64,000 nucleotides of DNA from Lepus europaeus (GCF_033115175.1 NC_084829.1:15760496-15824495), one strand, 5' to 3'; counted from the stretch's first letter, positions 35,638 to 47,445 are shown. Numbers and translations: made by a program. Notes: a model not told the origin generated them from the sequence alone.

Positions 35638-37165
35638 AAGTATTAGAGAAAACTAGGGAAAACACTTCAGGACATTGGAATGGCCAAGAATTATATGAAT
35701 CCAATTCCAAAATCACAAGAAATAAAAGCAAAAACAAATGGGATTTCATGCAAGTAAAGAGCCTTGTACAGCAAAGGAAGCAATTAATAGAGAGACGAGA
35801 AAAGCTACAGGGTGGGAGAGAATATTCACAGACTACATATCTAACAAGGGGTTAATATCCAGAATATGTGAAGAATTCAACTCAATAGCAGATATTAGTA
35901 ATAATTCCAGTGAAAAAATGGACAGACAGAAGGAAAAAATTTCCATGTTATGCAGGAGAGTGGAGAGATTATAGTTCACAATAACTAACCATGTGTTATA
36001 TAAACAAAAGAAGGAAGAAGAGACAAGCTTCCAAACTTGAAGTAATGTCAAAGGAGGGGCATTGTTAATTATCGTGTTTTAATCAGTACACAGTGTATTA
36101 ATATATACTGAAATAACACACTGCAGCCCATAAATATGTGCAAGTGTTGTTAATAAATTTTTTTTTAATTCAAAACATTGGCAATAGATCTAAACAGACA
36201 TTTCTCAAAGGAAAACTGTTCAAGGAAATGTAAATCAAAACCATAATGAATATCATGTTACTCCAGTAAGACTGTCCATTTAAAAAAAAAAGATAACAAG
36301 TATTGGAAAGGAAACAGGAAAATGGGGAATCTTTGCATACTGTTGTAATGTAAATTTCTATAGTCAGTGTGGAAAACAGTATGGAGGCTCCTCAAAAAAA
36401 CAGTAAAAATAGGGGGCCGACACTGGTGCAGTAGGTTAATTCTCCCATATTGGCATCGGTTCTAGTCCCGGCTGCTCCTCTTCCCATCCAGCTCTCTGCT
36501 ATGGCCTGGGAAAGCAGTAGAAGATGGCCCGAGTCCTTGGGCCCCTGCACCCACGTGGGAGATCTGGAAGAAGCTCCTGGCTCCTGGCTTTAGAATGGCC
36601 CCGCTCCAGCCATTGTGGCCATTTGGGGAGTGAACCAGCAGATGGGAGACTTTTATCTCTGTCTCTCCCTCTCACTATCTATAACTCGACCTCTCAAATA
36701 AATAAATAAAATCTTTAAAAAAACTAAAAATAGAACTACCATATGAACCAGCAATCCTATGCCTGGATGTATATACAGGGGAAATGAAATCCATCTGTTG
36801 AAGACATCTACACTCTCATATTAATTGCAGGACTGTTTACAATACCCAAGAAATGGAAACAATCTAAGTGTCTGTCCAATGATGAATGGATAAAGAAAAT
36901 GTGATACATATGCAGAAGGGAATATCACTCGGATATAAAAAAGGATGAAATCTTATTTTTTGCAATAATGTGAATGGAACTGAAGGTCATTAGGTCAAGT
37001 GAAATAAGCCAATCACAGACATACAAATATCATATGATCTCACTCATATGTGGAGTCTGAAAAATAAGTAGTCTCACAGAATTGTATAAACATAATGGCA
37101 GTTACGAAGTGGTTGGAAGGGAAGTGAGAAATAGAGTTCAGGAAAGGTTGATTTACAGACCCTAC
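35638..37165 (+). mobile_element. Old L1 3' ORF2 fragment split by a SINE
   Basis: A broken C-terminal ORF2 region of an old L1 (for example, 'tggaaacaatctaagtgtct' near 36850, then 'gaataggaatatcactc'-like sequence) with part of the 3' UTR. A SINE lies at 36413-36724. Confidence 0.82.
36413..36724 (+). mobile_element. Older C-repeat SINE inserted in old L1
   Basis: Complete older-type copy ending 'ctcaaataaataaataaaat'. Target duplication 'taaaaatag' at 36404-36412 and 36725-36733. Confidence 0.92.
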
Positions 37166-37280
37166 ATTACAGGTGGGTAGAAGTGAGAGGTCTTGGCATT
37201 CTATTGCATAGTAGAAAATCTGTGGATAATGTTAACACACTACATATTTCTCTATTTAAAATTAGAAAATAGGATTTTGG

Positions 37281-37620
37281 GCCGGCGCCATGGCTTAACA
37301 GGCTAATCCTCCACCTTGCGGCGCCGGCATACCGGGTTCTAGTCCCAGCTGGGGCACCAGATTCTATCCCAGTTGCCCCTCTTCCAGGCCAGCTCTCTGC
37401 TATGGCCCGGGAAGCCAGTGGAGGATGGCCCAAGTGCTTGGGCCCTGCACCTGCATGGGAGACCAGGAGAAGCACCTGGCTCCTGGCTTCGGATCAGCGT
37501 GGTGCGCCGGCCGCGGCGGCCATTGGAGGGTGAACCAGTGGCAAAAAGGAAGACCTTTCTCTCTGTCTCTCTCTCTCACTATCCACTCTGCCTGTCAAAA
37601 AAAAAGAAAGAAAGAAAGAA
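37281..37620 (+). mobile_element. C-repeat SINE, young, full length
   Basis: Complete plus-strand copy with a (GAAA)n tail. Perfect 17-bp target duplication, 'agaaaataggattttgg', at 37264-37280 and 37621-37637. The first base after the duplication is the SINE head 'gccggcgcc'. Confidence 0.97.
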
Positions 37621-37797
37621 AGAAAATAGGATTTTGGATGTTTTCACTACAAAGAAATGTTAGATGCTTGAAAGGATAAATATATTTACTTGGTTGAACC
37701 TTGTACGATGTACACAAATAATGAAATAACATATGGTATCCTATAAGTATATACAGTTTTTATGTTTTGTTACAATGTTTTATAGAATATTATTTTT

Positions 37798-38134
37798 TTG
37801 ACAGGCACAGTGGACAGTGAGAGAGAGAGAGACAGAGAGAAAGGTCTTCCTTTACCGTTGGTTCACCCTCCAATGGCCACTGTGGCCAGCGCGCTGTGGC
37901 CGGTGCACCATACTGATCCAAAGCCAGGAGCCAGGTGCTTCTCCTGGTCTCCCATATGGGTGCAAAGCAGGGCCCAAGCACTTGGGCCATCCTCCATTGT
38001 ACTCCTTGGCCACAGCAGAGAGCTGGCCTGGAAGAGGGGCAACTGGGACAGAATCTGGTGCCCCGACCGGGACTAGAACCCAGTGTGCCAGCGCCGCAAG
38101 CAGAGGATTAGCCTATTGAGCTGCAGCACCAGCC
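37798..38134 (-). mobile_element. C-repeat SINE, young, full length
   Basis: A minus-strand copy with a perfect 17-bp target duplication, 'tatagaatattattttt', at 37781-37797 and 38135-38151. Confidence 0.97.
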
Positions 38135-38151
38135 TATAGAATATTATTTTT

Positions 38152-40889
38152 AAAATAAATATTTAAAAAGTAGCAGAGAGGGGAACTGGCATTTGGAAAT
38201 GAGACAGAGAAAGAAAGAGAGAAAATCTGTATGTACACTGATATTTCCAGATGCTATGGCCCTTGGTTGAGCAACACAGGCAGCCTCACATGTTACAATT
38301 GATAAGATATTATGGGAAAATATCCCCAAACCAACTTTCCTTTCATTCTATAATTCTCATATGGTGACTTCCATAGGTTGAGCCCAACCAGAAGTCAAAT
38401 ATCAAGGAAACCTCTTGATTCAGCGCCTGGGGGAACAACACAGAACAGAAACTATTAAACAAACAGTGTGGTATGCTGTTTTTGTTTTTGTTTGTTTTTG
38501 CTGAGTTTCTGTACTTGAAAACAGTCACTCATGCTAAATGCCATATAATCAAATTGAAGCTCTTAAGAAGCAAATAGATCCCCAAATAGTTCAATATTTT
38601 CCTCTGAAAATGAGAGATTCCAGCCAGGATAACAAAAAAAGTCTCATCTGCTTTAAACCTTATCAAAAATTAAAAATCAACTTGAGTGACCTGATAATTA
38701 ACCAACTATCTTTTTCTATTATTCTGTTTCCTTGTCCTCAACTTACAGAACCCATTGTTCTGTCATTGCCCAGGGGAAGTTCTCATTCTATTTTGTAGAA
38801 TGGAAGATGCTTTGATACATAAATCATGAAAAAAAAGCCAATTACATCTCTAACAAATTATTTGTAGTTTTGTTTTCCAAAAAGATACACATATTTGGGA
38901 ATGTACAAGAAGACTTCAAAAGTTTCATGGAAAATGTATACTACTAAAAGTTACTCGGAGATTTTTTAAACTGCACAAAAAATTATCTTTTATTTCCATT
39001 TCCCATAAACTTTTAGAATTATCTCCCTACAATGTAAAAAAATACATAGCCAAGTGATTCATTTGGTTACTTTTAGAGAAAGAAGAGGGGTTATAACAGA
39101 TGGGAGGAAGTTGTCAAAGGGAGATCTTTCCATTTGTACCAGCTATGTGACATACTCAAATTTGTTTTTCAAAATAATGTGTTTGGGGGTATGTATGAAA
39201 CTTTTAAATCCTAAATTTTCAATATTAATGTTTCTGCATATCTAAATAATCAGTGTGTGGGGTTAAAGAGAAAAAAAGAGAGGAATGGGGAGATAGTAGA
39301 GACAGAGACCGAGAGACTGTCATTTCATATTTTTGTTACAAAAAACTTTAAATATTTTAAAGTTATTCTTTAAAGTATCACTGAATCCTTCTCATTGGAA
39401 AGACCACTTTTTATTACTGTTCTCCTTCTTTCTCTTTCCAGCTGATTTTGTTCCCTTTTCATTGTTACAACTAACGATGAGTAAATACTCAAAGAATCAC
39501 TAAGATACTCAAGGAACTCTCGTATTAATCCCCCAAGATCATTTATTCAAAACAGATCTACTCTAATTCTATCCTATGTAGTTATTTGTTTATTCATTTT
39601 TAATTGTGTCTTATTTCACTGTCTAATGTAGTGGGAAGTTGAACTAGTTTATTTTAAAACAAAACTAACAATAGAAAAAGCTTGCTCCCAATTTCAATTC
39701 AATAGGAACTAATTGTACCTAAGAAACATTTCCATAAAGCTTTCTGTCCCAAGGAACTTTCTCTGCTAACTCGTCTGGGATAATAAATGAATGGTCTCTT
39801 TGAAACAATGCCCAAGAGGTCGCAGAGATAGCATATAAAAAGCATGCAAAGAATGTATTCCTTGTATTTTCTACCGCTGTCTTCCTAACCTATTCTTTTT
39901 CCCTTTCTTTGGCATCTTGTATTAACTGAAATCTAAGAAATCTGAAGCTAATTATTAATATGCACCTGTCTGGTAGTTTCCCTATTCTTCCATGAAAGTT
40001 TGAAAAACTCAAATGCATCCCTCCATAATCATTTTCATTGAAAGATTTCCATCAAATAAGGTAAGTATAAGCTCCTCAGTCTTAAAGTCAGGCATTCTCT
40101 GAAAAGGTTGGAATATGCATAAATCATAGTGGCTAATATATATATGAAAGCCATTTAGCAACCTGTTTCAGAAAGCCTATGTAAGTATCTGCTTAAGAAT
40201 TCTAAGAACTAGATTTGTTCTTGTAATTAATTTCTTTCTCAGTCTCACTTAAACTAAACTTAAAGTCTACATTTCAACAAATAGTACATCTAACAGCTAA
40301 CAAGTACTTGAATTAGGAATGAAGACTTTATGTTATGAATATATCACATGAAGTTCTGTGGTAATCATCATTTGCACATAAAGAGACTCAAGAATGTGAA
40401 TAATATGCACAAATTTCAATATAATATACATTTAATAATATTGAAAGAACACTGAAGTAATTACTGTCATTAGAGTTAGATATAATTAAGGAAGAATTCA
40501 TGAAAGATGAAGCCTAAGATTATTTCATGAAAAATTGAAAGTGGTACGTTGTAGAAAAAAATAAAATGTAAACAAAACAATGAACAGACAAAAGGACCTT
40601 ACCATGGGTAGAATGAAATTATTAGAATGCTTATTTGGAAAACTAAATTACTTCACACCATACACATTTTATGTCCCATCAAAAATATATATAGAATTTT
40701 CACCTAAAGAATAATTTAAGCCATGATATGTTCTTAAGTTTGCGGTGCTCACATAACATCTGGAATAACATCAAGCTCAAATTAAGCATAGTTCCCTATG
40801 TGATAGTTCCCATACTTACTCAGGAAACACCTCTAGGATATAGGTGCTTTCTTCAGAATCTTAAAACTATGAATTTATATCCTTGATAT
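38152..40889. other. Unrecognised AT-rich intergenic sequence
   Basis: About 2.7 kb with no gene and no recognised large repeat, apart from one short inverted-repeat element at 38915. Confidence 0.4.
38915..39030. mobile_element. Short inverted-repeat element (MITE-like)
   Basis: Ends 'acttcaaaagtttcatggaa' on the left and 'catttcccataaacttttag' on the right are complementary with few mismatches. The middle is AT-rich. It is related to 31190-31312. Confidence 0.6.
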
Positions 40890-41015
40890 TGCTTTTTTAT
40901 TAAACTTTTATTTAATGAATATAAATTTCCAAAGTACAGCTTATGGGTTACAATGGCTTCCCCCCTCCCATAACTTCCCTCCCGCCCGCAACCCTCCCCT
41001 TTCCCGCTCCCTTTC
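40890..41015 (-). mobile_element. L1 3' tail, heavily 5'-truncated
   Basis: A minus-strand L1 3' end of about 125 bp: a T run, 'ttatttaatgaatataaatt', then the C-rich tract. It stops in the G/C-rich block. Confidence 0.92.
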
Positions 41016-41016
41016 C

Positions 41017-41860
41017 TATACAACAATAGTAATTGAAACAGTAAGGCACTGGAACAAAAACTTGACACATAGATCAATGGAACAGAACCAAGAAACAAAA
41101 AGTTAATCCATGTATATACACCCAGCTAATTTTTGACAAAGATGCCAAGAACATAAATTAGAAAGAAAGAATAATAATAATAACCCAGACACAGAAAGAC
41201 AAATACCATGTGTTCCCTCTCATATGTGGAAGCTAAAAAAAGCCATAGGTCAGTATTGTGGTGCAGCATCATAACTTGCATGCCATATCAGATCTCTGGG
41301 TCAAGTCTTAGCTGCTCTGATTCCAGTCCAGCTTCCTGATATTGCACCTGGGAAGGCACCAGAAGATTGCTCAAGTACTTAGGTCCCTGCCACCCTTATG
41401 GGAGACCCAGCTGGAGATCCTGGCTCCTGGACTTGGCCTGGCCCAGAATTGAAATATTAAAAGAGAATAAAAGAAAAGAAAAGGGAGAAAGAAAAATAAA
41501 TATGGATACTGAATGGTGCTTCCTGGAGGCTGGGAGGAGCAGAAAGGGTATAGAGAGTTTGGATGATGGGTAAGAAAGTCATAGTTTGAAGGAACATGTT
41601 AGTGTTACACAGCATTTGGGGAAGACTATTGTTCAAGATAACCTAATACAGATTTTATGAGCACACAGAAGAAACTCCAAACCTCCAATCACAAAGTAAT
41701 ATCAAGGAAAGGGAAATGCTGATTATCCTAATGTCCTGGAATGTCATGATACAGTTCATAAATTTGTACAATTACTGTTAATTTAAAATTGAGTGTGGTT
41801 ACTAATTGATTTCATGAGTATAAACATATTTAGAGTATTTGGTACACAAGGCTCATTAGA
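41017..41860 (+). mobile_element. Old L1 ORF2/3' fragment split by a SINE
   Basis: It includes 'acacatagatcaatggaaca' (ORF2, compare 26870) and, after the SINE, old L1 3' UTR-like sequence. It is strongly degraded and the right boundary is approximate. Confidence 0.65.
41245..41455 (+). mobile_element. Older C-repeat SINE, 3'-truncated
   Basis: A plus-strand copy from 'cataggtcagtattgtggtg' through 'tcctggctcctggacttggc'. The CT-rich end and tail are lost. Confidence 0.85.
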
Positions 41861-42110
41861 GAATGATTGTAATTATTACTGTTTTATTATGGCTATTGCA
41901 CACTTTACCTAAAATAGCATTTAACTAAAGGGCAACATTCATATCTGTGCTCTAAGCAACTTGTGTGACACCTCCCAAAATGACCTTGAGGATTTCATGA
42001 AATAGATAATGTGAGAATTGTGCTTTTTAGCACTAATAATGAACTATGTCACCACTAAACCACACAACAGTTGGCAGAGTAACTAAAAATTTTGTCATTG
42101 AGTACATCTT

Positions 42111-42428
42111 TTTTTTAACAGGCAGAGTGGACAGTGAGAGAGAGACAGAGAGAAAGGTCTTCCTTTTGCCGTTGGTTCACCCTCCAATGGCCGCTGCGGC
42201 CAGCGCACTGTGCTGATCCGAAGCCAGGAGCCAGGTGCTTCTCCTGGTCTCCCATGGGGTGTAGGGCCCAAAGACTTGGGCCATCCTACTCTGCACTCCC
42301 AGGCCACAGCAGAGAGCTGGCCTGGAAGAGGGGCAACCAGGACAGAATCCGGCGCCCCGACCGGGATTAGAACCCGTGTGCCAGTGCAACAAGGCAGAGG
42401 ATTAGCCTAGTGAGCCATGGCACCGGCC
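42111..42428 (-). mobile_element. C-repeat SINE, full length
   Basis: A minus-strand copy. Target duplication 'cattgagtacatctt' (42096-42110) and 'cactgagtgcatctt' (42429-42443), two changes. Confidence 0.96.
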
Positions 42429-42653
42429 CACTGAGTGCATCTTAACCTCCCATCTCAGTATTTCCTGACCTTACATGGGATTTTGGTTTCATAAAACATA
42501 TTTCATTATGAAATATAATTCAAACAAAATCCTTCATTATATAATTTATCTGTGTAGAACTACAGCTTTACTTATATACTTGAGTTTGTGATTTTTAATG
42601 TGACTTGTAGGTTAAAACAAAGGAACACATTCTGAAATGTAAAATGAACTTTT

Positions 42654-42973
42654 TTTTTTGACAGGCAGAGTGGATAGTGAGAGAGAGAGAGACAGAAAGG
42701 TCTTCCTTTTTGCCGCTGGTTCACCCTCCAATGGCCGCCGCGGCCGGCGCACCGCGCTGATCCGAAGCCAGGAGCCAGGTGGTTCTCCTGGTCTCCCATG
42801 CGGTGCAGGGCCCAAAGACTTGGGCCATCCTACTCTGCACTCCCGGGCCATAGCAGAGAGCTGGCCTGGAAGAGGGGCAACCGGGATAGAATCCGGCACC
42901 CCAATCGGGACTAAAACCCAGTGTGCCGGCACCGCAAGACGGAGGATTAGCCTGTTAAGCCACGGCGCCGGCC
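42654..42973 (-). mobile_element. C-repeat SINE, young, full length
   Basis: A minus-strand copy with a perfect 15-bp target duplication, 'tgtaaaatgaacttt', at 42639-42653 and 42974-42988. Confidence 0.97.
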
Positions 42974-43133
42974 TGTAAAATGAACTTTGAACTTGAGTAA
43001 ACTTCTGGGCTTGAATCAAGATTTTTATTTTTCACCTTATAGCATTTACCTGGAATTAAACAGTGTATTTATAGCTATATGTGAACAGATGAGTCACTGA
43101 AACTGTCCAAACTCTTATGTTAAAACAAGATGA

Positions 43134-43497
43134 GGGGCCAGCACTGTGGTACAGTGGGCTAAGCCCTGGCCTGCAGTGCTGGCATCCCATATGGGCACTG
43201 TTCAAGTCCCAGCTGCTCTACTTCTAATCCAGCTCCCTGATAATGTACTTGGGAAGGCAGCAGAAGATGTCCCAAATGCTTGGGTCCCTGCACCCACGTG
43301 GGAGGCCCAGAAGAAGCTTCTGGCTCCTGGCTTCAGCCTGGCACAGCCCTGATCATTTAAGCCATTTGAAATTTAAGGAGTGAACCAGCAGATGGAAGAA
43401 CTCTGTGTGTGTGTATATGTGTGTGTATGTGTGGCTCCTTCTCGCTGTATAAACTTTGCCTTTCAAGTAAATAAATAGATCTTTTAAAATAAATAAA
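43134..43497 (+). mobile_element. Older C-repeat SINE
   Basis: Complete older-type copy with a GT-rich expansion (43406-43432) in the usual CT-rich position. Target duplication 'taaaacaagatga' at 43121-43133 and 'taaaacaaggtga' at 43498-43510. Confidence 0.94.
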
Positions 43498-43510
43498 TAA
43501 AACAAGGTGA

Positions 43511-44090
43511 TAAGATCTCTCAATAAATTGAAATCTCTACAAGATGAATAAGTTAACTAAATTTTTACATGAAGCATCAAATGCCCAAGTTTGAAGTAAA
43601 TAGTTGTATAAGAAAAAAGGCATACAGAAACTCAAATTCCAGAACATGGGTAAACTTATGTCATTTTAGCTTAACTGTCAGTTTTTACATAGGGAAACTG
43701 ATGTTGACAATGTTTTATTATCTTATTCAGTTATAAATAGCTAAAATAGATCTGTTTAAATCTCAGATCTTCTCACTTCCCATGGAGATTTTATGATTAT
43801 TACACTGACTACTTGGGGTTGCAAAAGGGTAGCTTGCTAATTGTTGTTCCAGGCTTTTGGCTCCTTTTACATCGGTTCTTCTGCCCTTGTGGCATGGCAG
43901 CAATGCCTCATTCCAGGGTTACTAAATATGAACCCTCTGAGTGCAGGTCCACAAAAGACGTCATCTCCATTAAACACTTGCAGATAGAAACCACTAAACT
44001 CCATTTTAACAGCCTCCTCAGCTGACTTTTATGCCAACAAAATTCGAAAGCAGTTGATTTGGGGTTTCCAAAACAGAAGCTCTTGTTATT
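43511..44090. other. Upstream region of the plus-strand OR gene
   Basis: No promoter element can be named with confidence. It probably contains the 5' intron of the OR gene. Confidence 0.35.
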
Positions 44091-44185
44091 TTTTTCACTT
44101 AATCCTCGTCAAAGCTCAAGGCAATAGTTACTGCCATCCTTGTTATACAGAGGAAGAAAATCAACTTCAGAATAGTTAACCTATT
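44091..44185 (+). repeat. MIR-like ancient SINE fragment
   Basis: It resembles the MIR core: 'ttaatcctcgtcaaagctca', then 'ttatacagaggaagaaaatc' and 'agttaacc', in the order of the MIR consensus as I know it. Confidence 0.55.
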
Positions 44186-44311
44186 TTTTTAAGGCAACTG
44201 CCTTTAATTGGTAGTGTCTTGAAGGGAAACTTGACCATCTGGTGCCAGATTGTTTATTTCTCCTACAAGTTACTGTACAGCATCCTCTTAGAGTTCATTT
44301 CTACTTTCTTC

Positions 44312-44328
44312 CACTTCCCAAGTATAGG
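44312..44328 (+). promoter_or_regulatory. Likely splice acceptor of the OR coding exon
   Basis: A pyrimidine-rich run ending 'cccaagtatag' with AG at 44326-44327 lies 17 bases before the preferred ATG. OR genes commonly have one coding exon spliced to upstream non-coding exons. Inference from sequence only. Confidence 0.5.
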
Positions 44329-44344
44329 TGAAGTAAACAGGATA

Positions 44345-45283
44345 ATGGAACTGCTTAATGAAAGCCACCCTGAAGAGTTCATTCTTCTTGGCTTTGCTGA
44401 CCGACCTTGGCTGGAGCTGCCTCTCTTCATTGTTCTCCTCATAACGTACCCCATGGCCCTGTTGGGAAACATCACCATCATTCTGGTGTCCAAGTTAGAC
44501 CCCCGTCTCCACAGCCCCATGTATTTCTTCCTCACCAACCTCTCCTTTTTGGATATGTGTTACACCACAAGCATTGTCCCTCAGATGCTGTTTAACCTAG
44601 GAAGCTCCAAGAAGACCATCAGCTACATGGGGTGTGCAATTCAGCTTTATTTGTTCCATGTAATGGGCGGTATAGAAAGCTTGCTCCTGGCTCTTATGTC
44701 CTTTGATCGCTATGTGGCCATCTGTAGACCTCTGCACTATACTCTCATGATGAATAAATGCATCTGTGTCCTATTAGTATCCACCGTATGGCTGAGTGGA
44801 ACTATATTTGCTATCTCAGAGGCTACGCTTACATTACAGTTGCCACTGTGTGGCATCAATACACTGGATCACCTGTTGTGTGAGATTCCGGTTCTGATAA
44901 AGACTGCCTGTGGAGAAAAGAGTACTAATGAGCTCACACTCTCTGTGGTATGCATTTTCATGGTACCTGTCCCTTTATGTTTAATTCTTGCTTCCTATAT
45001 CGGTATCGGACATGCTGTATTTAAGATTAAATCTTCTGAAGGAAGAAAAAAAGCCTTTGGGACATGTTCCTCTCATCTCATTGTGGTTTTATTATTTTAT
45101 GGTCCAGCAATAATCATGTACCTTCAACCTCCTTCCTCATTCTCAAGGGACCAGCCCAAGTTCATGGCTCTCTTCTACGGAGTGATGACTCCTACACTAA
45201 ACCCTTTTATCTACACTCTGAGGAATAAGGATGTAAAGGATGCATTAGGTAAACTGGTGAGGAGAATGTTCAATTTCAAGTGA
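44345..45283 (+). CDS. Olfactory receptor, family 2-like
   Basis: An intact 312-residue rhodopsin-class GPCR, the normal OR length, expected in the plasma membrane and cilia of olfactory neurons, where it would couple to G-olf. An N-glycosylation site (Asn-Glu-Ser) lies near residue 5. TM1 has 'GNITIILVS', TM2 has 'LHSPMYFFLTNLSFLD', the end of TM3 'MSFDRYVAICRPLHY', TM6 'KAFGTCSSHL' and TM7 'PTLNPFIYTLRNKDV'. An in-frame ATG at 44219 would add 42 residues, but ATG 44345 gives the canonical start and lies just after a splice acceptor. Family 2 is inferred from the 'ISYMGCAIQLYLF' and 'LQLPLCG' segments; I cannot fix the subfamily. An ATTAAA signal lies at 45466-45471. The gene is convergent with the OR at 58713. 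Confidence 0.95.
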   Translation: MELLNESHPEEFILLGFADRPWLELPLFIVLLITYPMALLGNITIILVSKLDPRLHSPMYFFLTNLSFLDMCYTTSIVPQMLFNLGSSKKTISYMGCAIQLYLFHVMGGIESLLLALMSFDRYVAICRPLHYTLMMNKCICVLLVSTVWLSGTIFAISEATLTLQLPLCGINTLDHLLCEIPVLIKTACGEKSTNELTLSVVCIFMVPVPLCLILASYIGIGHAVFKIKSSEGRKKAFGTCSSHLIVVLLFYGPAIIMYLQPPSSFSRDQPKFMALFYGVMTPTLNPFIYTLRNKDVKDALGKLVRRMFNFK

Positions 45284-45630
45284 AATACATTATTTAAGGG
45301 TTAGAGTCTATTTATGTGATTTCTCTGATAATCCAGTCTTGTCTCATAATCAAAGACATGTTCTTTTTGTTAAACATGCATGTTTCTAACATTCTGTAGT
45401 CAAGTTAGGAAAGAATGATATCCAACTAATATTCACTGGTACAGTCACTCTGCTTGTGTAAATACATTAAATTAGTTTATTTCTTTTTTTAACATTTATT
45501 TAATGAACATAAATTTCCAAAGTACAGCATATGGATTACAATGGCTTCCCCCTCCATAACTTCCCTCCCACACTCAACCCTCCCCTTTCCCACTCCCTCT
45601 CCCCTACCATTCACATGAAGATTCATTTTC

Positions 45631-45981
45631 TTTTTCTTTTTTTTTATTATTTTTTTGACAGGCAGAGTGGACAGCGAGAGAGAGACAGAGAGAAAGGTCT
45701 TCCTTTGCCGTTGGTTCACACTCCAATGGCTGCCACAGCCGGCGTGCTGCGACCAGTGCACCGCGCTGATCTGAAGGCAGGAGCCAGGTACTTCTCCTGG
45801 TCTCCCATGGGGTGCAGTGCCCAAGCACTTGGGCCATCCTGCACTGCACTCCCAGACCATAGCAGAGAGCTGGCCTGGAAGAGGGGCAACCGGGACAGAA
45901 TCCGGCACCCCGACAAGACTAGAACCCGGTGTACCGGCGCTGCTAGGCGGAGGATTAGCCTGTTGAGCCATGGCACCGGTC
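45631..45981 (-). mobile_element. C-repeat SINE inserted in L1 3' UTR
   Basis: A minus-strand copy. 'aagattcattttc' is duplicated at 45618-45630 and 45982-45994. Confidence 0.95.
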
Positions 45982-46408
45982 AAGATTCATTTTCAATTCT
46001 CTTTATATACAGAAGATCAGTTTAGTATATATTGAGTAAAGATTTCAACAGTTTGCACTCACATAGAAACACAAAGTGAAAAATACTGTTTTAGTACTAG
46101 TTATAGCATAAAATAACAATGTACAGCACATTAAGGACAGAGATCCTACATGAGGAGTAAATGCATAGTGACTCCTGTTGTTGACTTAACAATTTGACAC
46201 TCTTGTTTATGGCATCAGTAATCACCCTAGGCTGTTGTCATGAGATTCCAAGGCTATGGAAGCCTTTTGAGTTCACCGACTCTGATCATATTTAGACAAG
46301 GTCATAGTCAAAGTGGAAGTTCTCTCCTCCCTTCAGAGAAAGGTGCCTCCTACTTTGATGGCCCCGTTCTTTCCACTGGGATCACACTTGCTGAGATCCT
46401 TCATTTAG

Positions 46409-46553
46409 GTCTCTTCCTCTTCCTCTTCCTCCTCTTCCTCCTCCTCCTCCTCTTCTTCTTCTTCTTCTTCTTCTTCTTCTTCTTCTTCTTCTTCTTCTTC
46501 TTCTTCTTCTTCTTCTTCTTCTTCTTCTTCTTCTTCTTCTTCTTCTTCTTTTC
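46409..46553. repeat. (TTC)n / (GAA)n microsatellite, about 34 pure units
   Basis: 46450-46553 is uninterrupted TTC/CTT, preceded by an impure CCT/CTT part from 46409. It occupies the place of the A tract of the L1 3' UTR (25800-25813 in the intact copy, opposite strand). The flanks 'catttaggtct' and 'gtcttggctttccatg' match L1. Confidence 0.97.
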
Positions 46554-47102
46554 CAGAGTGTCTTGGCTTTCCATGCCTAAAATACTCTCATGGGCTCTTC
46601 AGCCAGATCCAAATGCCTTAAGGGCTTATTCTGAGGCCAGAGTGCTGTTTAGGATATCTGCCATTCTATGAGTCTGCTGTGTATCCCACTTCCCATGTTG
46701 GATCGTTCTCTCCCTTTTTTATTCTATTGGTTAGTATTTTCAGACACTAGTCTTGTTTATGTGATCCCTTCGACTCTTAGTCCTATCAGTATGATCAATT
46801 GTGAACTGAAATTGATCACTTGGACTAGTGAGATGGCATTGGTACAAGCAACCTTGATGGGATTGAATTGGAATCCCCTGATATGTTTCTACCAATAGTA
46901 TTCAACCAATAGTATTAAGTAGAACAAACAAAAAAATACTAAGAGGGATAAAGTATTAAGTTGTTCATCAACAGTCAGGGCAAGGGCTGATCAAGTCACT
47001 GTTTCTCATAGTGTCCATTTCACTTCAACAGGTTTCCTTTTTGGTGCTCAGTTAGTTGTCACTGATCAGGGAGAACATATGATATTTGTCCCTTTAGGAC
47101 TT

Positions 47103-47445
47103 CTAATTATTAAATGCTGAGATAGCAACTGTATTAAGTAGTAAACACTAAAATAATATGAATTATAATTTTATTGTTTTAAGCTAATCATCGTAAACTA
47201 GAATCAACAGGTATCTTCTCAGAGTCACCTGAGAAATTGAACAATTCTTCATGTTTGCCCCATGACACAGTGGGCCACATTGCTTTACCTACAATGGCAC
47301 TCTGCTTTAGATGCATCTCATGAGTTTACCAACTTCAGTTCTCGTAGATACTATCACCTTTTTAAAATTGCAAGATTGTAAAGTTTATTTAATGACTATG
47401 TGAATAGTGTTTTGCATTCTAACTTAAAGTTATGATTAAATATTT
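47103..47445. other. Unrecognised spacer between two L1 tails
   Basis: Nothing recognised. Confidence 0.4.

Larger units (their letters stand above)
45481..47102 (-). mobile_element. 5'-truncated L1, 3' UTR and last ORF2 codons
   Basis: A minus-strand L1 with its 3' end at about 45481 and truncation at about 47102, in the last codons of ORF2 (compare 25120-25170). A C repeat (45631-45981) and a large (TTC)n expansion (46409-46553) lie inside it. It inserted about 200 bp after the OR stop codon. Confidence 0.93.

Noticed and set aside
43813-44025. 70-codon frame upstream of the OR
   Set aside because: No family resemblance; lies in the probable intron or upstream region.
46450-46553. Possible CRISPR-like regular repeat
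   Set aside because: Simple trinucleotide repeat without spacers, in a mammalian genome.
46240-46671. Open frame with a long poly-phenylalanine run
   Set aside because: It is a translation of the (TTC)n microsatellite and L1 3' UTR, not a gene.
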